DNA from: Pedobacter suwonensis
GTDB lineage: Bacteria > Bacteroidota > Bacteroidia > Sphingobacteriales > Sphingobacteriaceae
Assembly: GCF_900111825.1 (NCBI RefSeq)
Contig: NZ_FOJM01000015.1
Location: forward strand, 1-64,000
Length of the DNA: 64,000 bases
Direction: 5' to 3'
This document shows, piece by piece, positions 7,956-16,629 of this stretch. Position numbers and translations under genes: made by a program. The stretch's first letter is position 1, and each line of letters starts with the position of its first letter. Below the pieces are notes generated by a model that worked only from the letters and a program-made list of their open reading frames with translations, was not told the origin of the DNA and ran no database searches.

Positions 7956-9647
7956 ATGGACACCTATATTCTAGGAACAGGCCTATCACACGATGGGTCA
8001 ACAGTTTTACTGAAAAACGGCAAAATATTGGTTGCCATTGAAAAGGAAAGGCTCAGCAGGATCAAACATGATGGAGGTAATGATTTTGACACAGTCAAAT
8101 ACTGCCTTGATTTTGCGGGGATCAGCGCCAATGATTTAACATTAATTGTACAAGCTTCAAATTTCGAAAACCATATTCTGCCAAACCAATATGCCGGGCA
8201 AAGGTACTTTGACAAGCATATTCAGACACCCGTAATTACCCTGTCCCATCACCTGGCCCACGCCTGGAGTGCTGTAGGGATGTCTTCGTTTACATCATGC
8301 AACGTAATGGTTGTTGACGGTGCTGGCAGCCCCTATAGTCATTGTATCGACCTGGAAGACACCACAGTACCAACCTATCCATTTAGCAACGGTATGTATT
8401 GTGAGAAAGACAGTTTTTACTTTTTCGATGGCACAAACTTAACGCCTTTATTCAAAGATTTTTCTGAGGTTAAGTTATTTCAGCAAACCTCTTCCCTAAA
8501 ATTGCCAACCAACTATCATTCCATAGGCGGCCTTTATCATGCAGCTAGCCAATACTGCTTTGGCAATCTGAATGACGTTGGAAAACTAATGGGTCTGGCG
8601 CCCTATGGCATGCTAAACGGCAAACCACCACTATTCAAATTGGATAATGGTATCATCGAAGTGCTCTACGAAAATGTTGACCGGTATTTTACCAAACCTT
8701 CATCCGGATATGACGCTTTTAAAAATGATTTTAACCATTATGCAGACATGGCACGCTGGGTACAGGATGAAACCGAAAAGGCCATCATTTACCTCTTCCA
8801 GGAACGGTCTAAACTGCAACCGCACGCTAATTTTGCCTATGCCGGTGGTGTGGCTTTAAATGCTGTGGCAAATTATAAGTTACGCCGTTCGGGCATTGTA
8901 AAAAATCTTTATACCCAACCTGCAGCAGGCGATAACGGACTGGCTATTGGCTGTGCCTATTACGGCTGGCACAAGATCCTGGGCCAGCCAAAAAAAAGCG
9001 TTCCCGACCATATTTTTTTCGGACGTCAATACTCCGATAATGATATCAGACAAGCCATATTGAATGCCGGCATTACCAACAATGCTGAATTTTCCATCAA
9101 ACAAACGCCAGATTTTGTAGCGCTTACGGCAACCGAACTTGCCCGCGGTAAAGTGGTAGGCTGGTTTCAGGGTGGAGCCGAATTCGGGCCAAGGGCATTA
9201 GGCCACAGGAGTATACTGGCCGATCCGCGTATCAAGGATATCAAAAACCATATTAACAGCAATATCAAGTTCAGGGAAGATTTCAGACCCTTTGCTCCAT
9301 CGGTAAGAATTGATGATGTACAGAAATACTTTGTTCATGGGTGGGAAAGCCCTTACATGATATTAATTGACGAAATAAAACCAGAATGGAAAGATCAGCT
9401 GGGTGGGATTGTTCATCAAGACGGCACCTGCCGGGTACAAACGGTAACCAGCGCTTTCAATCCTGAGTTTTATCAGCTTATCGGCGATTTTGAAGCAGAA
9501 ACGGGAATTGGTGTTTTATTAAACACCTCACTCAATCGTAAAGGGATGCCTGTAGTGGAAACACCGGCAGAAGCTTTATCGCTTTTTTTATCTGGCTCAA
9601 TTGATATATTGGTATTAAATAATTTTATAATTTACAAACAATCATGA
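7956..9647 (+). CDS. NodU/CmcH-family O-carbamoyltransferase
   Basis: This 563-aa enzyme has the Kae1-like N-terminal domain and YrdC-like C-terminal domain of carbamoyltransferases. Motifs in order: GLSHDGS, EKERLSRIKHDG, SHHLAHAWSA, VVDGAGS, KLMGLAPYG, YAGGVALNAVAN, PAAGDNGLAIG, FQGGAEFGPRALGHRSILADPR and REDFRPFAPS. Family members use carbamoyl phosphate and ATP to carbamoylate hydroxyl groups on Nod factors, antibiotics or toxins. I chose the ATG at 7956 because the family starts about there; an in-frame ATG at 7875 would add 27 atypical residues. Its stop overlaps the next start by 4 bp. With hydroxylases beside it, carbamoylation of an oxygenase-made hydroxyl is an attractive inference. 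Confidence 0.88.
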   Translation: MDTYILGTGLSHDGSTVLLKNGKILVAIEKERLSRIKHDGGNDFDTVKYCLDFAGISANDLTLIVQASNFENHILPNQYAGQRYFDKHIQTPVITLSHHLAHAWSAVGMSSFTSCNVMVVDGAGSPYSHCIDLEDTTVPTYPFSNGMYCEKDSFYFFDGTNLTPLFKDFSEVKLFQQTSSLKLPTNYHSIGGLYHAASQYCFGNLNDVGKLMGLAPYGMLNGKPPLFKLDNGIIEVLYENVDRYFTKPSSGYDAFKNDFNHYADMARWVQDETEKAIIYLFQERSKLQPHANFAYAGGVALNAVANYKLRRSGIVKNLYTQPAAGDNGLAIGCAYYGWHKILGQPKKSVPDHIFFGRQYSDNDIRQAILNAGITNNAEFSIKQTPDFVALTATELARGKVVGWFQGGAEFGPRALGHRSILADPRIKDIKNHINSNIKFREDFRPFAPSVRIDDVQKYFVHGWESPYMILIDEIKPEWKDQLGGIVHQDGTCRVQTVTSAFNPEFYQLIGDFEAETGIGVLLNTSLNRKGMPVVETPAEALSLFLSGSIDILVLNNFIIYKQS

Positions 9648-10840
9648 TCTGCTTCTCTAAATTAAACCTCAACATTAACATCCATTCGCTGCAAAAAGAG
9701 TTGAACGACCTGTTAAATGGCAATAAATGGATGCCCCACTACAATACTGCCGATTACACAGGGAACTGGCATGTTTTGCCTTTACGTACGCCAGGAGGAA
9801 ATGCTGACAATGCCTTTGCCGATCTTTTTAGCCACAAAAATTTTGAAGATACCGCACTGTTAAATAAACTGCCGGAAACTGCCCGTTTTTTAACAGCACT
9901 GGATTGCGAAAAACTTTCCGTTCGCTTATTAAATCTCCGCAGAGGGTCAGTTATTAAGCCGCACCGCGACCTTGAATTGTCTTTCGAGCATGGAGAAGCA
10001 CGTTTGCATGTCCCTATATTCACTAACCCGCAAGTTGAATTTTATGTGGATGAAGACCGTATTGCGATGAACGAAGGCGACTGCTGGTACATTAACGCAA
10101 ATCAAAAACACCAGGTAGCAAATCATGGCAGTACAGACCGGATACACCTGGTTATTGACTGTGTAGTAAATGACTGGCTTACCAAACGGATTACCTCCGG
10201 TATAAAAAAAACAGTGTTTCTGAAAAAAGATCCGGAAACTGCCAAACAAGTAATTAAAAGCCTGAGACTTGCTAACACATCCGAGGCAGATGATCTTGCA
10301 GATCAAATGGAAAAGGACCTGCAAAACAATTTGTTAACAGCCAAAATGCTCAGTTTTATTTCTGAAATCGGGCTACAATACCAATTAGAACCCATCACTG
10401 ATGAAACGTTCTTACCGGGGCTTAAACTAAGAGATGGCACATTGATTATAGATACCGAAAAACTATTGTATCCGGGCGATATTTTACACGAAGCGGGGCA
10501 TCTGGCCTGTATGCCAGCCGAAATACGCATGGAGATGAGCGATTCGCTGCCGAATAATGACCTCAACAATGGTGGTGAAATGATGGCTATTGCCTGGTCG
10601 TACGCGGCATGTATACACCTGAATATCGATCCCCTTATCATTTTCCACGATAAAGGATATAAAGGTGGAGGCCAGAATCTTGTGGATAACTTTAAGAAAG
10701 GCAATTTTTTCGGTGTGCCATTGTTACAATGGAATGGGATGACTTATCCTTCAGGACAGGAAAACAACCTGTCCTTCCCACAAATGATCAGCTGGACCTG
10801 TAAACAAAATATGTACATCAACCATACTGAAGAAAAATAA
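9644..10840 (+). CDS. Asp/Asn beta-hydroxylase-like protein fused to an HExxH domain
   Basis: The 398-aa product has two parts. Residues about 1-180 match the aspartyl/asparaginyl beta-hydroxylase (cupin 2OG oxygenase) family: H107 and D109 in KPHRDLEL, H156 in NQKHQVAN and R166 in DRIHLVID. Residues about 195-398 form a different domain with a zinc-protease-like motif, H282-E283-A-G-H286 in ILHEAGHLACMP, and a possible third ligand E312 in GGEMMAIAWSYA. No signal peptide is present, so the metal domain would act in the cytoplasm. Translation is likely coupled to the carbamoyltransferase (ATGA overlap), and the next gene starts 2 bp after its stop. Whether the second domain is a protease is not established. 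Confidence 0.82.
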   Translation: MICFSKLNLNINIHSLQKELNDLLNGNKWMPHYNTADYTGNWHVLPLRTPGGNADNAFADLFSHKNFEDTALLNKLPETARFLTALDCEKLSVRLLNLRRGSVIKPHRDLELSFEHGEARLHVPIFTNPQVEFYVDEDRIAMNEGDCWYINANQKHQVANHGSTDRIHLVIDCVVNDWLTKRITSGIKKTVFLKKDPETAKQVIKSLRLANTSEADDLADQMEKDLQNNLLTAKMLSFISEIGLQYQLEPITDETFLPGLKLRDGTLIIDTEKLLYPGDILHEAGHLACMPAEIRMEMSDSLPNNDLNNGGEMMAIAWSYAACIHLNIDPLIIFHDKGYKGGGQNLVDNFKKGNFFGVPLLQWNGMTYPSGQENNLSFPQMISWTCKQNMYINHTEEK

Positions 10841-10842
10841 AA

Positions 10843-11856
10843 ATGACATCCGATTTTATTTTACCACCATCAACAGAAACCAGCGCTTTGGGCCTGATGC
10901 ATCTAAAACGGTTTTGGAAAAAGATCATGCTCAAAAGATTGGGTGAGTTTGATGAAGAACAGTGGAAAAACGAATGGCAGCTGGATAAAACCCTGCTAAG
11001 CGTACTAGGGCTTGGCCTTGAACAAACACTCCAATATGTCTTCCAGTACGCCCCTGCATTTGAAGAGTTTGAACAATGGATTGTGAATATCGCTGGTATT
11101 CCTACAGGCGAACAGGTTGATAAATTTAATAGCATATTTGATGAAATGTCAGATATGGGTAGACCCATACCTTCAGTTCTAAGTGCTGAGGAGCTGGCAT
11201 TTTGGGAAGAAAACGGCTATCTGATTCTTAAAAATGCTGTTCCGAAGGAAGATTGCCAAGCCACCGTTGATGTAATATGTGATTTTTTGAACATCAAACT
11301 CGATGATACTAACACCTGGTATGGCGATCATAATTCGCGGCAGGGTATTATGGTACAACTTTTTCAACACCCATTATTGCAGAAAAACCGGCAAACAGCG
11401 CGTATCAGGATGGCTTATGAACAACTATGGCAACGTAGCGATGTTTGGGTAACTACTGACCGCGTTGGTTTTAATCCCCCTGAAACGGAAACATGGAAAT
11501 TTCCGGGGCCTGACCTGCATTGGGATTGCAGCCTTGAGCTGCCTATTCCATTTAATCTGCAAGGCTTACTTTACCTTGCCGATACGGCACCAAATCAGGG
11601 AGCCTTTACGTTGGTTCCCGGATTCCATAACCGCATTTCAGCATGGCTTCATTCCCTTCCTAATGGCACAGATCCCCGAACAGAGAACTTGCACATGCTG
11701 GGCAGTTTACCTATTGCTGCCCAGGCGGGAGATTTTATCATCTGGCATCAGGCTTTACCACATGGCAGCAGCCCCAATACCTCATCAAAGCCGCGCTTTG
11801 TACAATATATCAACTATCAGCCCGCAGATTTTACTGCTCAGAAGAAATGGATGTAG
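10843..11856 (+). CDS. Phytanoyl-CoA dioxygenase (PhyH)-like Fe(II)/2OG oxygenase
   Basis: This 337-aa protein has a PhyH-type core from about residue 110. Iron ligands are H226 and D228 in LHWDCS and H307 in ALPHGSSPN; R318 in KPRFVQY is the expected 2OG-binding Arg. The first 110 residues are helical (FWKKIMLKRLGEF, LEQTLQYVFQYAP) and do not belong to the usual PhyH core; I do not recognise them. PhyH-like enzymes hydroxylate or halogenate small molecules and amino acids in many secondary pathways. It is the third gene of the rightward operon. Substrate unknown. Confidence 0.85.
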   Translation: MTSDFILPPSTETSALGLMHLKRFWKKIMLKRLGEFDEEQWKNEWQLDKTLLSVLGLGLEQTLQYVFQYAPAFEEFEQWIVNIAGIPTGEQVDKFNSIFDEMSDMGRPIPSVLSAEELAFWEENGYLILKNAVPKEDCQATVDVICDFLNIKLDDTNTWYGDHNSRQGIMVQLFQHPLLQKNRQTARIRMAYEQLWQRSDVWVTTDRVGFNPPETETWKFPGPDLHWDCSLELPIPFNLQGLLYLADTAPNQGAFTLVPGFHNRISAWLHSLPNGTDPRTENLHMLGSLPIAAQAGDFIIWHQALPHGSSPNTSSKPRFVQYINYQPADFTAQKKWM

Positions 11857-11931
11857 GTCATGATCACCTGTTGTAAAACTTTATCAGCTGTAAAATTTTT
11901 GATTAAACTTTCAGATAATTTTATACATCAG

Positions 11932-11966
11932 TTTGCTGATTAATAAAAAGGAAAAGGCTATATTTG
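11932..11966 (+). promoter_or_regulatory. Candidate promoter for the GH108/membrane-protein pair
   Basis: TATATTTG at 11959-11966 matches the Bacteroidota -7 consensus TAnnTTTG. TTTG at 11932-11935 can act as the -33 box with a 23-nt spacer, the long end of the accepted range. The leader to the endolysin start would be about 155 nt. Confidence 0.45.
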
Positions 11967-12125
11967 AGATAACCTGTTTATAAGCAATATGATAATATCA
12001 TTTAGCAGTTTAAAAACAGGCCGTTAATGCTCTCATCAATCTCAATTTAACCACGGTCAGCAGTGGGTTATACATGAATGCATTGACATATAGATAGTGA
12101 AGTTAAAAACTAATTATATCTACAT

Positions 12126-12695
12126 ATGGCAATTTTCAATTCTGCATTTAAAATTACAATGGGTAACGAAGGCGGTTATGCCAATAACCCAAATGACAGC
12201 GGTGGTGAAACCTACGCTGGTATCGCAAGAAATTTCTGGCCTAACTGGGGTGGTTGGCCCGCGGTAGACCAGGCTGTTTCAACACATCCTCAAAACATAA
12301 ATACCACACTTGCTGCCGATAGCGCAGTACAGGCGGAAGTGCAATCATTTTACAAACAGAATTTCTGGGATGTGATCAGTCTGGACAACTTAAACAGCCA
12401 ACAGCTAGCCAACCAGCTCTTTGATACGGCTGTAAATATGGGTACTGGTATCGCTTCCCGTTTTTTGCAGCAGGCCGTAAATAATATTACACCTGGCAAA
12501 CTTGTAGTAGATGGTATAGTTGGGCCACAAACCATTGCGGCTGCCAACAGTATGCCGCTGGAAGCGCTGTATAACCAGGTTATTGCGCTTCGGAAACAGC
12601 GATATTTAAACATTATTAAACAAAATCCTTCGCAGGCGCAGTTTCAGAACTCCTGGTTCAGTCGTTTAACGCCATTTAATCCATCATTACCATAA
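12126..12695 (+). CDS. GH108 endolysin-type peptidoglycan hydrolase
   Basis: This 189-aa enzyme has the glycoside hydrolase 108 catalytic domain (about 1-110), with the active-site Glu at E15 in NEGGYANNPNDSGGETYAGI and YKQNFWD later. A C-terminal peptidoglycan-binding domain follows (LVVDGIVGPQT, LRKQRYLNII, FQNSWFSRL). GH108 enzymes are muramidases common in phage lysis modules and in tail-like devices. No signal peptide is visible, so a holin or other route is needed to reach the wall. The next gene, 11 bp downstream, encodes a membrane protein. No capsid or packaging genes are near, which makes a free-standing lysis or secretion role more likely than an intact prophage. Confidence 0.88.
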   Translation: MAIFNSAFKITMGNEGGYANNPNDSGGETYAGIARNFWPNWGGWPAVDQAVSTHPQNINTTLAADSAVQAEVQSFYKQNFWDVISLDNLNSQQLANQLFDTAVNMGTGIASRFLQQAVNNITPGKLVVDGIVGPQTIAAANSMPLEALYNQVIALRKQRYLNIIKQNPSQAQFQNSWFSRLTPFNPSLP

Positions 12696-12706
12696 ACTCA
12701 TCTATT

Positions 12707-13600
12707 ATGAAAAAGAGCAGTTTAATAATGATGTTAGCATTAGTTGTTACAGGGATTGCAACAGGATGCAAAGGAAACGCACAAACTTATGATCTCCATA
12801 AAACATTGGCACTGGTTATCATCATAGGGATTGTTACCGCGTTTTTTGCTTTGGCCATGTTCACCAACATGCTTCGTGATGATGTAAATGATCCGGATGC
12901 GTTTAATGCCAATGCCGCGAAAATAAAACAGCAGAAACGGCTGCTGATGTTTAAAAGTAACAATCCCTTTAGCCTGTCTCGTGTGCAATTAGGGGTTTGG
13001 ACAGTAGTGATCTCCTGCAGTTATGTTTATTTGCAACTTTGTATGGCCAACTGTAACGACACAGGATTAAATGAAACCGCGTTGGTGTTAATGGGAATAA
13101 GCGCCAGTGTAACTGCAGGTGGCTCCATAATTGATAAACGGGAAATACAAGATGGCCGTTTTCGCCATCAGAACAGCCCTTCTGAAGGCTTTTTTGTAGA
13201 TATTCTTTCTGATGATAATGGCATCAGCGTACATCGTTTTCAAAAAGTTGTATGGACTTGCATTGCTATTATTATTTTTCTCAATAAAGTATACAGCATT
13301 AAAACAGGATGTGCCTTGCCTGAACTTAGCCAGACACTTTTATGGCTTACCGGCATAAGCAGCGCTGCCTATCTGGTTTTAAAAACCCAGGAAAACGCTC
13401 CCTCAATTGATTCTGCTGCAGCAAATAATCAATCGCCAGGTATTTTGCCAGGACAACAGCAGGCTGCGCCTTCCATTTCACAGGTAAATCCGTCGGTAAC
13501 TAATCCCATACCGCAGCCAACGAACACGCCTCCTGCAAACGATACATCATCGTATCAAAACCCGGGAGCGGCATCGGAGGACACAAATCCATCATCGTAA
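12707..13600 (+). CDS. Polytopic membrane protein paired with the endolysin
   Basis: I do not recognise this 297-aa protein. It begins with a signal-like segment ending in a lipobox-like sequence (TGIATGC). About five hydrophobic stretches follow: near residues 32-53, 95-115, 122-140, 180-197 and 205-225. The tail from about 228 is rich in Pro, Ser, Asn and Gln and probably soluble. It follows the GH108 gene by 11 bp, so the two are cotranscribed. A holin-like or export-partner role would fit, but it is longer than ordinary holins and there is no sequence proof. A bidirectional terminator lies just after it. Confidence 0.7.
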   Translation: MKKSSLIMMLALVVTGIATGCKGNAQTYDLHKTLALVIIIGIVTAFFALAMFTNMLRDDVNDPDAFNANAAKIKQQKRLLMFKSNNPFSLSRVQLGVWTVVISCSYVYLQLCMANCNDTGLNETALVLMGISASVTAGGSIIDKREIQDGRFRHQNSPSEGFFVDILSDDNGISVHRFQKVVWTCIAIIIFLNKVYSIKTGCALPELSQTLLWLTGISSAAYLVLKTQENAPSIDSAAANNQSPGILPGQQQAAPSISQVNPSVTNPIPQPTNTPPANDTSSYQNPGAASEDTNPSS

Positions 13601-13646
13601 AATGATCGTATTAAACCCTATTCTCAGCAAGTTTAATTTTAAAAGC

Positions 13647-13671
13647 ACCGGCAGAAAATATATCTGCCGGT
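13647..13671. terminator. Bidirectional terminator between convergent genes
   Basis: A perfect 9-bp stem (ACCGGCAGA with TCTGCCGGT, 7-nt loop) lies between the stop codons of two convergent genes. T-rich runs follow on both strands (ATTTCAATCTTT on plus, GCTTTTAAAATT on minus), so it likely ends both transcripts. Confidence 0.75.
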
Positions 13672-13681
13672 ATTTCAATCT

Positions 13682-14659
13682 TTAAATGGTATAGGTAAAG
13701 CCAGGATGATCAGACATGATGTATTCAAATTTCACGGCTTTACCCTCATGTTGGTTTTCTAATTTACATACAGCCAAGGGCATGGTTAAGCTACAATTGT
13801 AGGTAGTTAGCATTTCTTCGCCGAATACGGTTATTTCCGTAAATAACTCAAGCCGGTTATGGGTTTCAGAAGCAGGTATATGTGTAATAATAGGCTTCGG
13901 AAGCTTAAATTGGCGGCTGGCAAGATATACCAATCCTGCTTTTATCCTTTTAGGTTGATAATCAGGGATTGTAAAATAGCGATATTCTTCTTCCCACCGC
14001 GTTAATACAGCCTCAACAGAAATTTTTTCCGGAATAAATATAGCTTCTGGACGCATTTGTGGTATTAAATTGTTCATAATGGCCAATTGTGGTTCCTTAC
14101 GCAACGCATTTAACATGGTTTCAGAAATCACCATATCAATACGGATGGCATCAGGAAATGTGTAAATAGTTGCATCAGCGCAAACATAGTCGATTACGTA
14201 ATCAGACAGGCCTAATTGCTCGTAAAGCACTTTTGCAGCATCCAACGAATCTGTATTGATGTCCAGTAAAATGAAGTTGATCTGCGCCGAGGTAAATTTT
14301 GAGGTTAAAGGTGTAAGCAACGTGGCATAAGGGCCGCAACCGGCATACAATATATTTATAGTTTGCCCGGGCATTGCATCTAATAAATGATTAACTGCCT
14401 GATGAATGCCTCTGATAAATTTAAGGGTACGTTCTAATTCTTTAAGGCAATGCGCAGCTTTAATGGTTGAAACAGCAGTGCCAAAGGCTAATTTTATATC
14501 CTGGTCTGTAATGTTGCCCGCTTTTACTCCGGTTACGCCCGCAAACAGCAAATGGAGTAGTTCAATTGCATTTTTAATGTGCAGATAGTCATTGTCGAAA
14601 AGTAAGCTATGCGTAGCTGCCGAAAGGCTTTCATTGCGCTGTTGAGTCGTTAATTCCAT
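13682..14659 (-). CDS. SAM-dependent methyltransferase, PRMT-like
   Basis: The 325-aa protein has a helical N-terminal region (1-95) and a Rossmann methyltransferase core. Motif I is ILYAGCGPYA (about 103-112), the acidic strand end is D133 in ILLDIN, and ADAT (161-164) fits motif III. SETMLNAL (179-186) resembles the double-E-loop region of protein arginine methyltransferases (SExMG), and a beta-rich C-terminal part follows, as in that family. Protein methylation is thus possible but not proven. The gene lies 110 bp downstream of the C11 protease in the same orientation and ends at a shared terminator. It may be another tailoring enzyme of the surrounding locus. Confidence 0.7.
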   Translation of the reverse strand: MELTTQQRNESLSAATHSLLFDNDYLHIKNAIELLHLLFAGVTGVKAGNITDQDIKLAFGTAVSTIKAAHCLKELERTLKFIRGIHQAVNHLLDAMPGQTINILYAGCGPYATLLTPLTSKFTSAQINFILLDINTDSLDAAKVLYEQLGLSDYVIDYVCADATIYTFPDAIRIDMVISETMLNALRKEPQLAIMNNLIPQMRPEAIFIPEKISVEAVLTRWEEEYRYFTIPDYQPKRIKAGLVYLASRQFKLPKPIITHIPASETHNRLELFTEITVFGEEMLTTYNCSLTMPLAVCKLENQHEGKAVKFEYIMSDHPGFTYTI

Positions 14660-14769
14660 GTTTATTTCTGATATCTAGTGCTGAAAAATTAATGCTAAAC
14701 TAAAAGTATAAAGTTAGTTGGTATGATGATCTGATCATCAATCTATTTAGGTCTATAGTAACGAGGTTT

Positions 14770-16629
14770 TTAATTAATGATATAATCTTCAAATTTGGTA
14801 TAGTGTTTATTGCCATAAAAATCGACCATACAAAACCCTACCTGATAATTTCCTTTTGGCATGGTTGAAAGTTTGACGTCTAAAGCTAAAGGATCAGCGA
14901 TAAGCAGTTTACCCAATGTGATACTCACTGATCCATCGATACTATTCTGACCCAGAAAAGTAATTTCATCATACGCCTGCAGGCTCTTAATTTTATCTGT
15001 AATCCCTTCAGCAGAAATCTCCCGATATCCGGTTACTTTAGCCAGATTCTTTCCTTCAACATTAAAATACTTTATTACCAGCTCTGCTTGTTCTCCATTC
15101 AAAAGTACAGGCACATTATATGATATCCCCGATTGGTTGGAGAGTCCCATAAATGCACAGACGTTGATATCGTTGATACTGATCCACCTGGCGTCCCATT
15201 TTTTATTCCCGCCATACAGGGTGATGTATCCGCGGTCATCTACATTAGTATCGTAAGCATCCAATCCGTACGACACCAACGTACTGTCTCCTGTTAACCT
15301 TCTGATATTTAAATAAATCTTATTGGTATTAACCAACATGGCTGCATTTAGCTTTCTTCCGGAATCTTTAACAAAAACGCTATCCGCATCTCCTCCAATC
15401 AGTTCGGCTACATAATTTTCGATAAATTTTTCAAATTCTATATTGAATGGCGTTAGCAGATAATCTTTTAGTTGACTGGCGGTTTTTCTATTATAATAGG
15501 GAAAATACACCGAAAGGCCTGAAATGGCGTCTTTATCTAAGTTTTTTGAATAAACATTGCATACAACTGCATCTTTCAGCTTTTTCTCAAAATCCCCAAA
15601 CAATGTGTCAGTGCTTTTCGCTGCTATTTTAAAAAAGCTAGAAATATCAATCATATCTTCAGCCGCGAACGAAAAAGAAGGTAATCCGAATGATTTGGAC
15701 CTGGCCCTGTAATTGGATTTCTGTTTAAAAGCTTCTTTAGCCGGGTACGTTGAATTTAGATTTGCAGAAATTTTACTGATCAGGTTTCCTACACTTGCAT
15801 TTAAAGCAGCTACTTTATCAAGCGCGATTACTGATAAGGTTGCTTGCAAATAAGGTTGAGACGAATAGGCATCAATATATGATTTTGCAATTCCCTCCAG
15901 AAGATCAACTGTTTTTAGGTTTGGTTGAGCAGATAAGGCGTTGATGATATATTCATAATTCCAGCCATTGCCTGGTTCAAGTTCCTGAGAAGCTATCATA
16001 TAATCAGCATAAGGTGCAAATACAGTGGCGGTTTCGATAGTTGCCATTAAACAGGCATCAAAACCTATAAAATCCAGATCCAAATCATTTTGGCTACGTT
16101 TCAAATCTGCGAAAGCCTCTCCCATTTCATGCAGGGAAAGGGAAATATCTTCAGGAAATAATTCATCGTAACCAAAACCATGCACACTGCCTCTTCCGTG
16201 ATTCCAAAAAATCAGCCCATATCTTTCTGCCGGGAAGTTCTCTTTACTAAAAGAAATAAAATCAACCAGGGTTGATGGGTCTCCTATACTTTTGTTTGCT
16301 GTTACTTTTACTTTTTCAAACCCCTCTTTAGTCACCTTACTATAAGTAAGGCTATCGCCGGAGATCTGTTTAGAAAAATGCCACTTTTTAGTCCCACCAT
16401 GCAAAATCACCGTTGCAAAATTATCCTCGGTGTTTTTATAGGAACGGATAATCTCATTAATGTCTTCACTGGCCAATTCATGCTTGCTTTCCAGGTCTGA
16501 ACCATTCATATAGATCAGCAGTACAAAACTGCGTTTAGGCTCCAGGTTTTGGCCATGGCTGGTAACGGCGTAAAATACCAGTGCAGCCAGTATGAACAGT
16601 ATACGGACATTTGTTTTAATAAGGCCCAT
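14770..16629 (-). CDS. Secreted clostripain-like (C11) cysteine protease
   Basis: This 619-aa protein has a signal peptide (ILFILAALVFYAV, cleavage near residue 26) and a C11 caspase-fold domain. The catalytic His is H144 in LIFWNHGRGS and the catalytic Cys is C193 in FIGFDACLMAT. The family cleaves after Arg or Lys and often matures by self-cleavage. Residues about 440-619 form a beta-rich C-terminal region without a recognised sorting domain. Its ATG overlaps the stop of the upstream 1050-aa gene (TAATG), so the two are translationally coupled. It could process that protein or other exported products of the locus; this is inference. Confidence 0.85.
   Translation of the reverse strand: MGLIKTNVRILFILAALVFYAVTSHGQNLEPKRSFVLLIYMNGSDLESKHELASEDINEIIRSYKNTEDNFATVILHGGTKKWHFSKQISGDSLTYSKVTKEGFEKVKVTANKSIGDPSTLVDFISFSKENFPAERYGLIFWNHGRGSVHGFGYDELFPEDISLSLHEMGEAFADLKRSQNDLDLDFIGFDACLMATIETATVFAPYADYMIASQELEPGNGWNYEYIINALSAQPNLKTVDLLEGIAKSYIDAYSSQPYLQATLSVIALDKVAALNASVGNLISKISANLNSTYPAKEAFKQKSNYRARSKSFGLPSFSFAAEDMIDISSFFKIAAKSTDTLFGDFEKKLKDAVVCNVYSKNLDKDAISGLSVYFPYYNRKTASQLKDYLLTPFNIEFEKFIENYVAELIGGDADSVFVKDSGRKLNAAMLVNTNKIYLNIRRLTGDSTLVSYGLDAYDTNVDDRGYITLYGGNKKWDARWISINDINVCAFMGLSNQSGISYNVPVLLNGEQAELVIKYFNVEGKNLAKVTGYREISAEGITDKIKSLQAYDEITFLGQNSIDGSVSITLGKLLIADPLALDVKLSTMPKGNYQVGFCMVDFYGNKHYTKFEDYIIN

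Noticed and set aside
4958..11856. Conventional NRPS/PKS or ribosomal-peptide gene cluster
   Set aside because: No adenylation, ketosynthase, carrier, cyclodehydratase, lanthionine synthase or precursor peptide was seen. Only tailoring-type enzymes are present.
3050..13600. Prophage
   Set aside because: Collar proteins and an endolysin are phage-like, but there is no integrase, terminase, portal, capsid, sheath or tape-measure gene, and metabolic enzymes lie between them.
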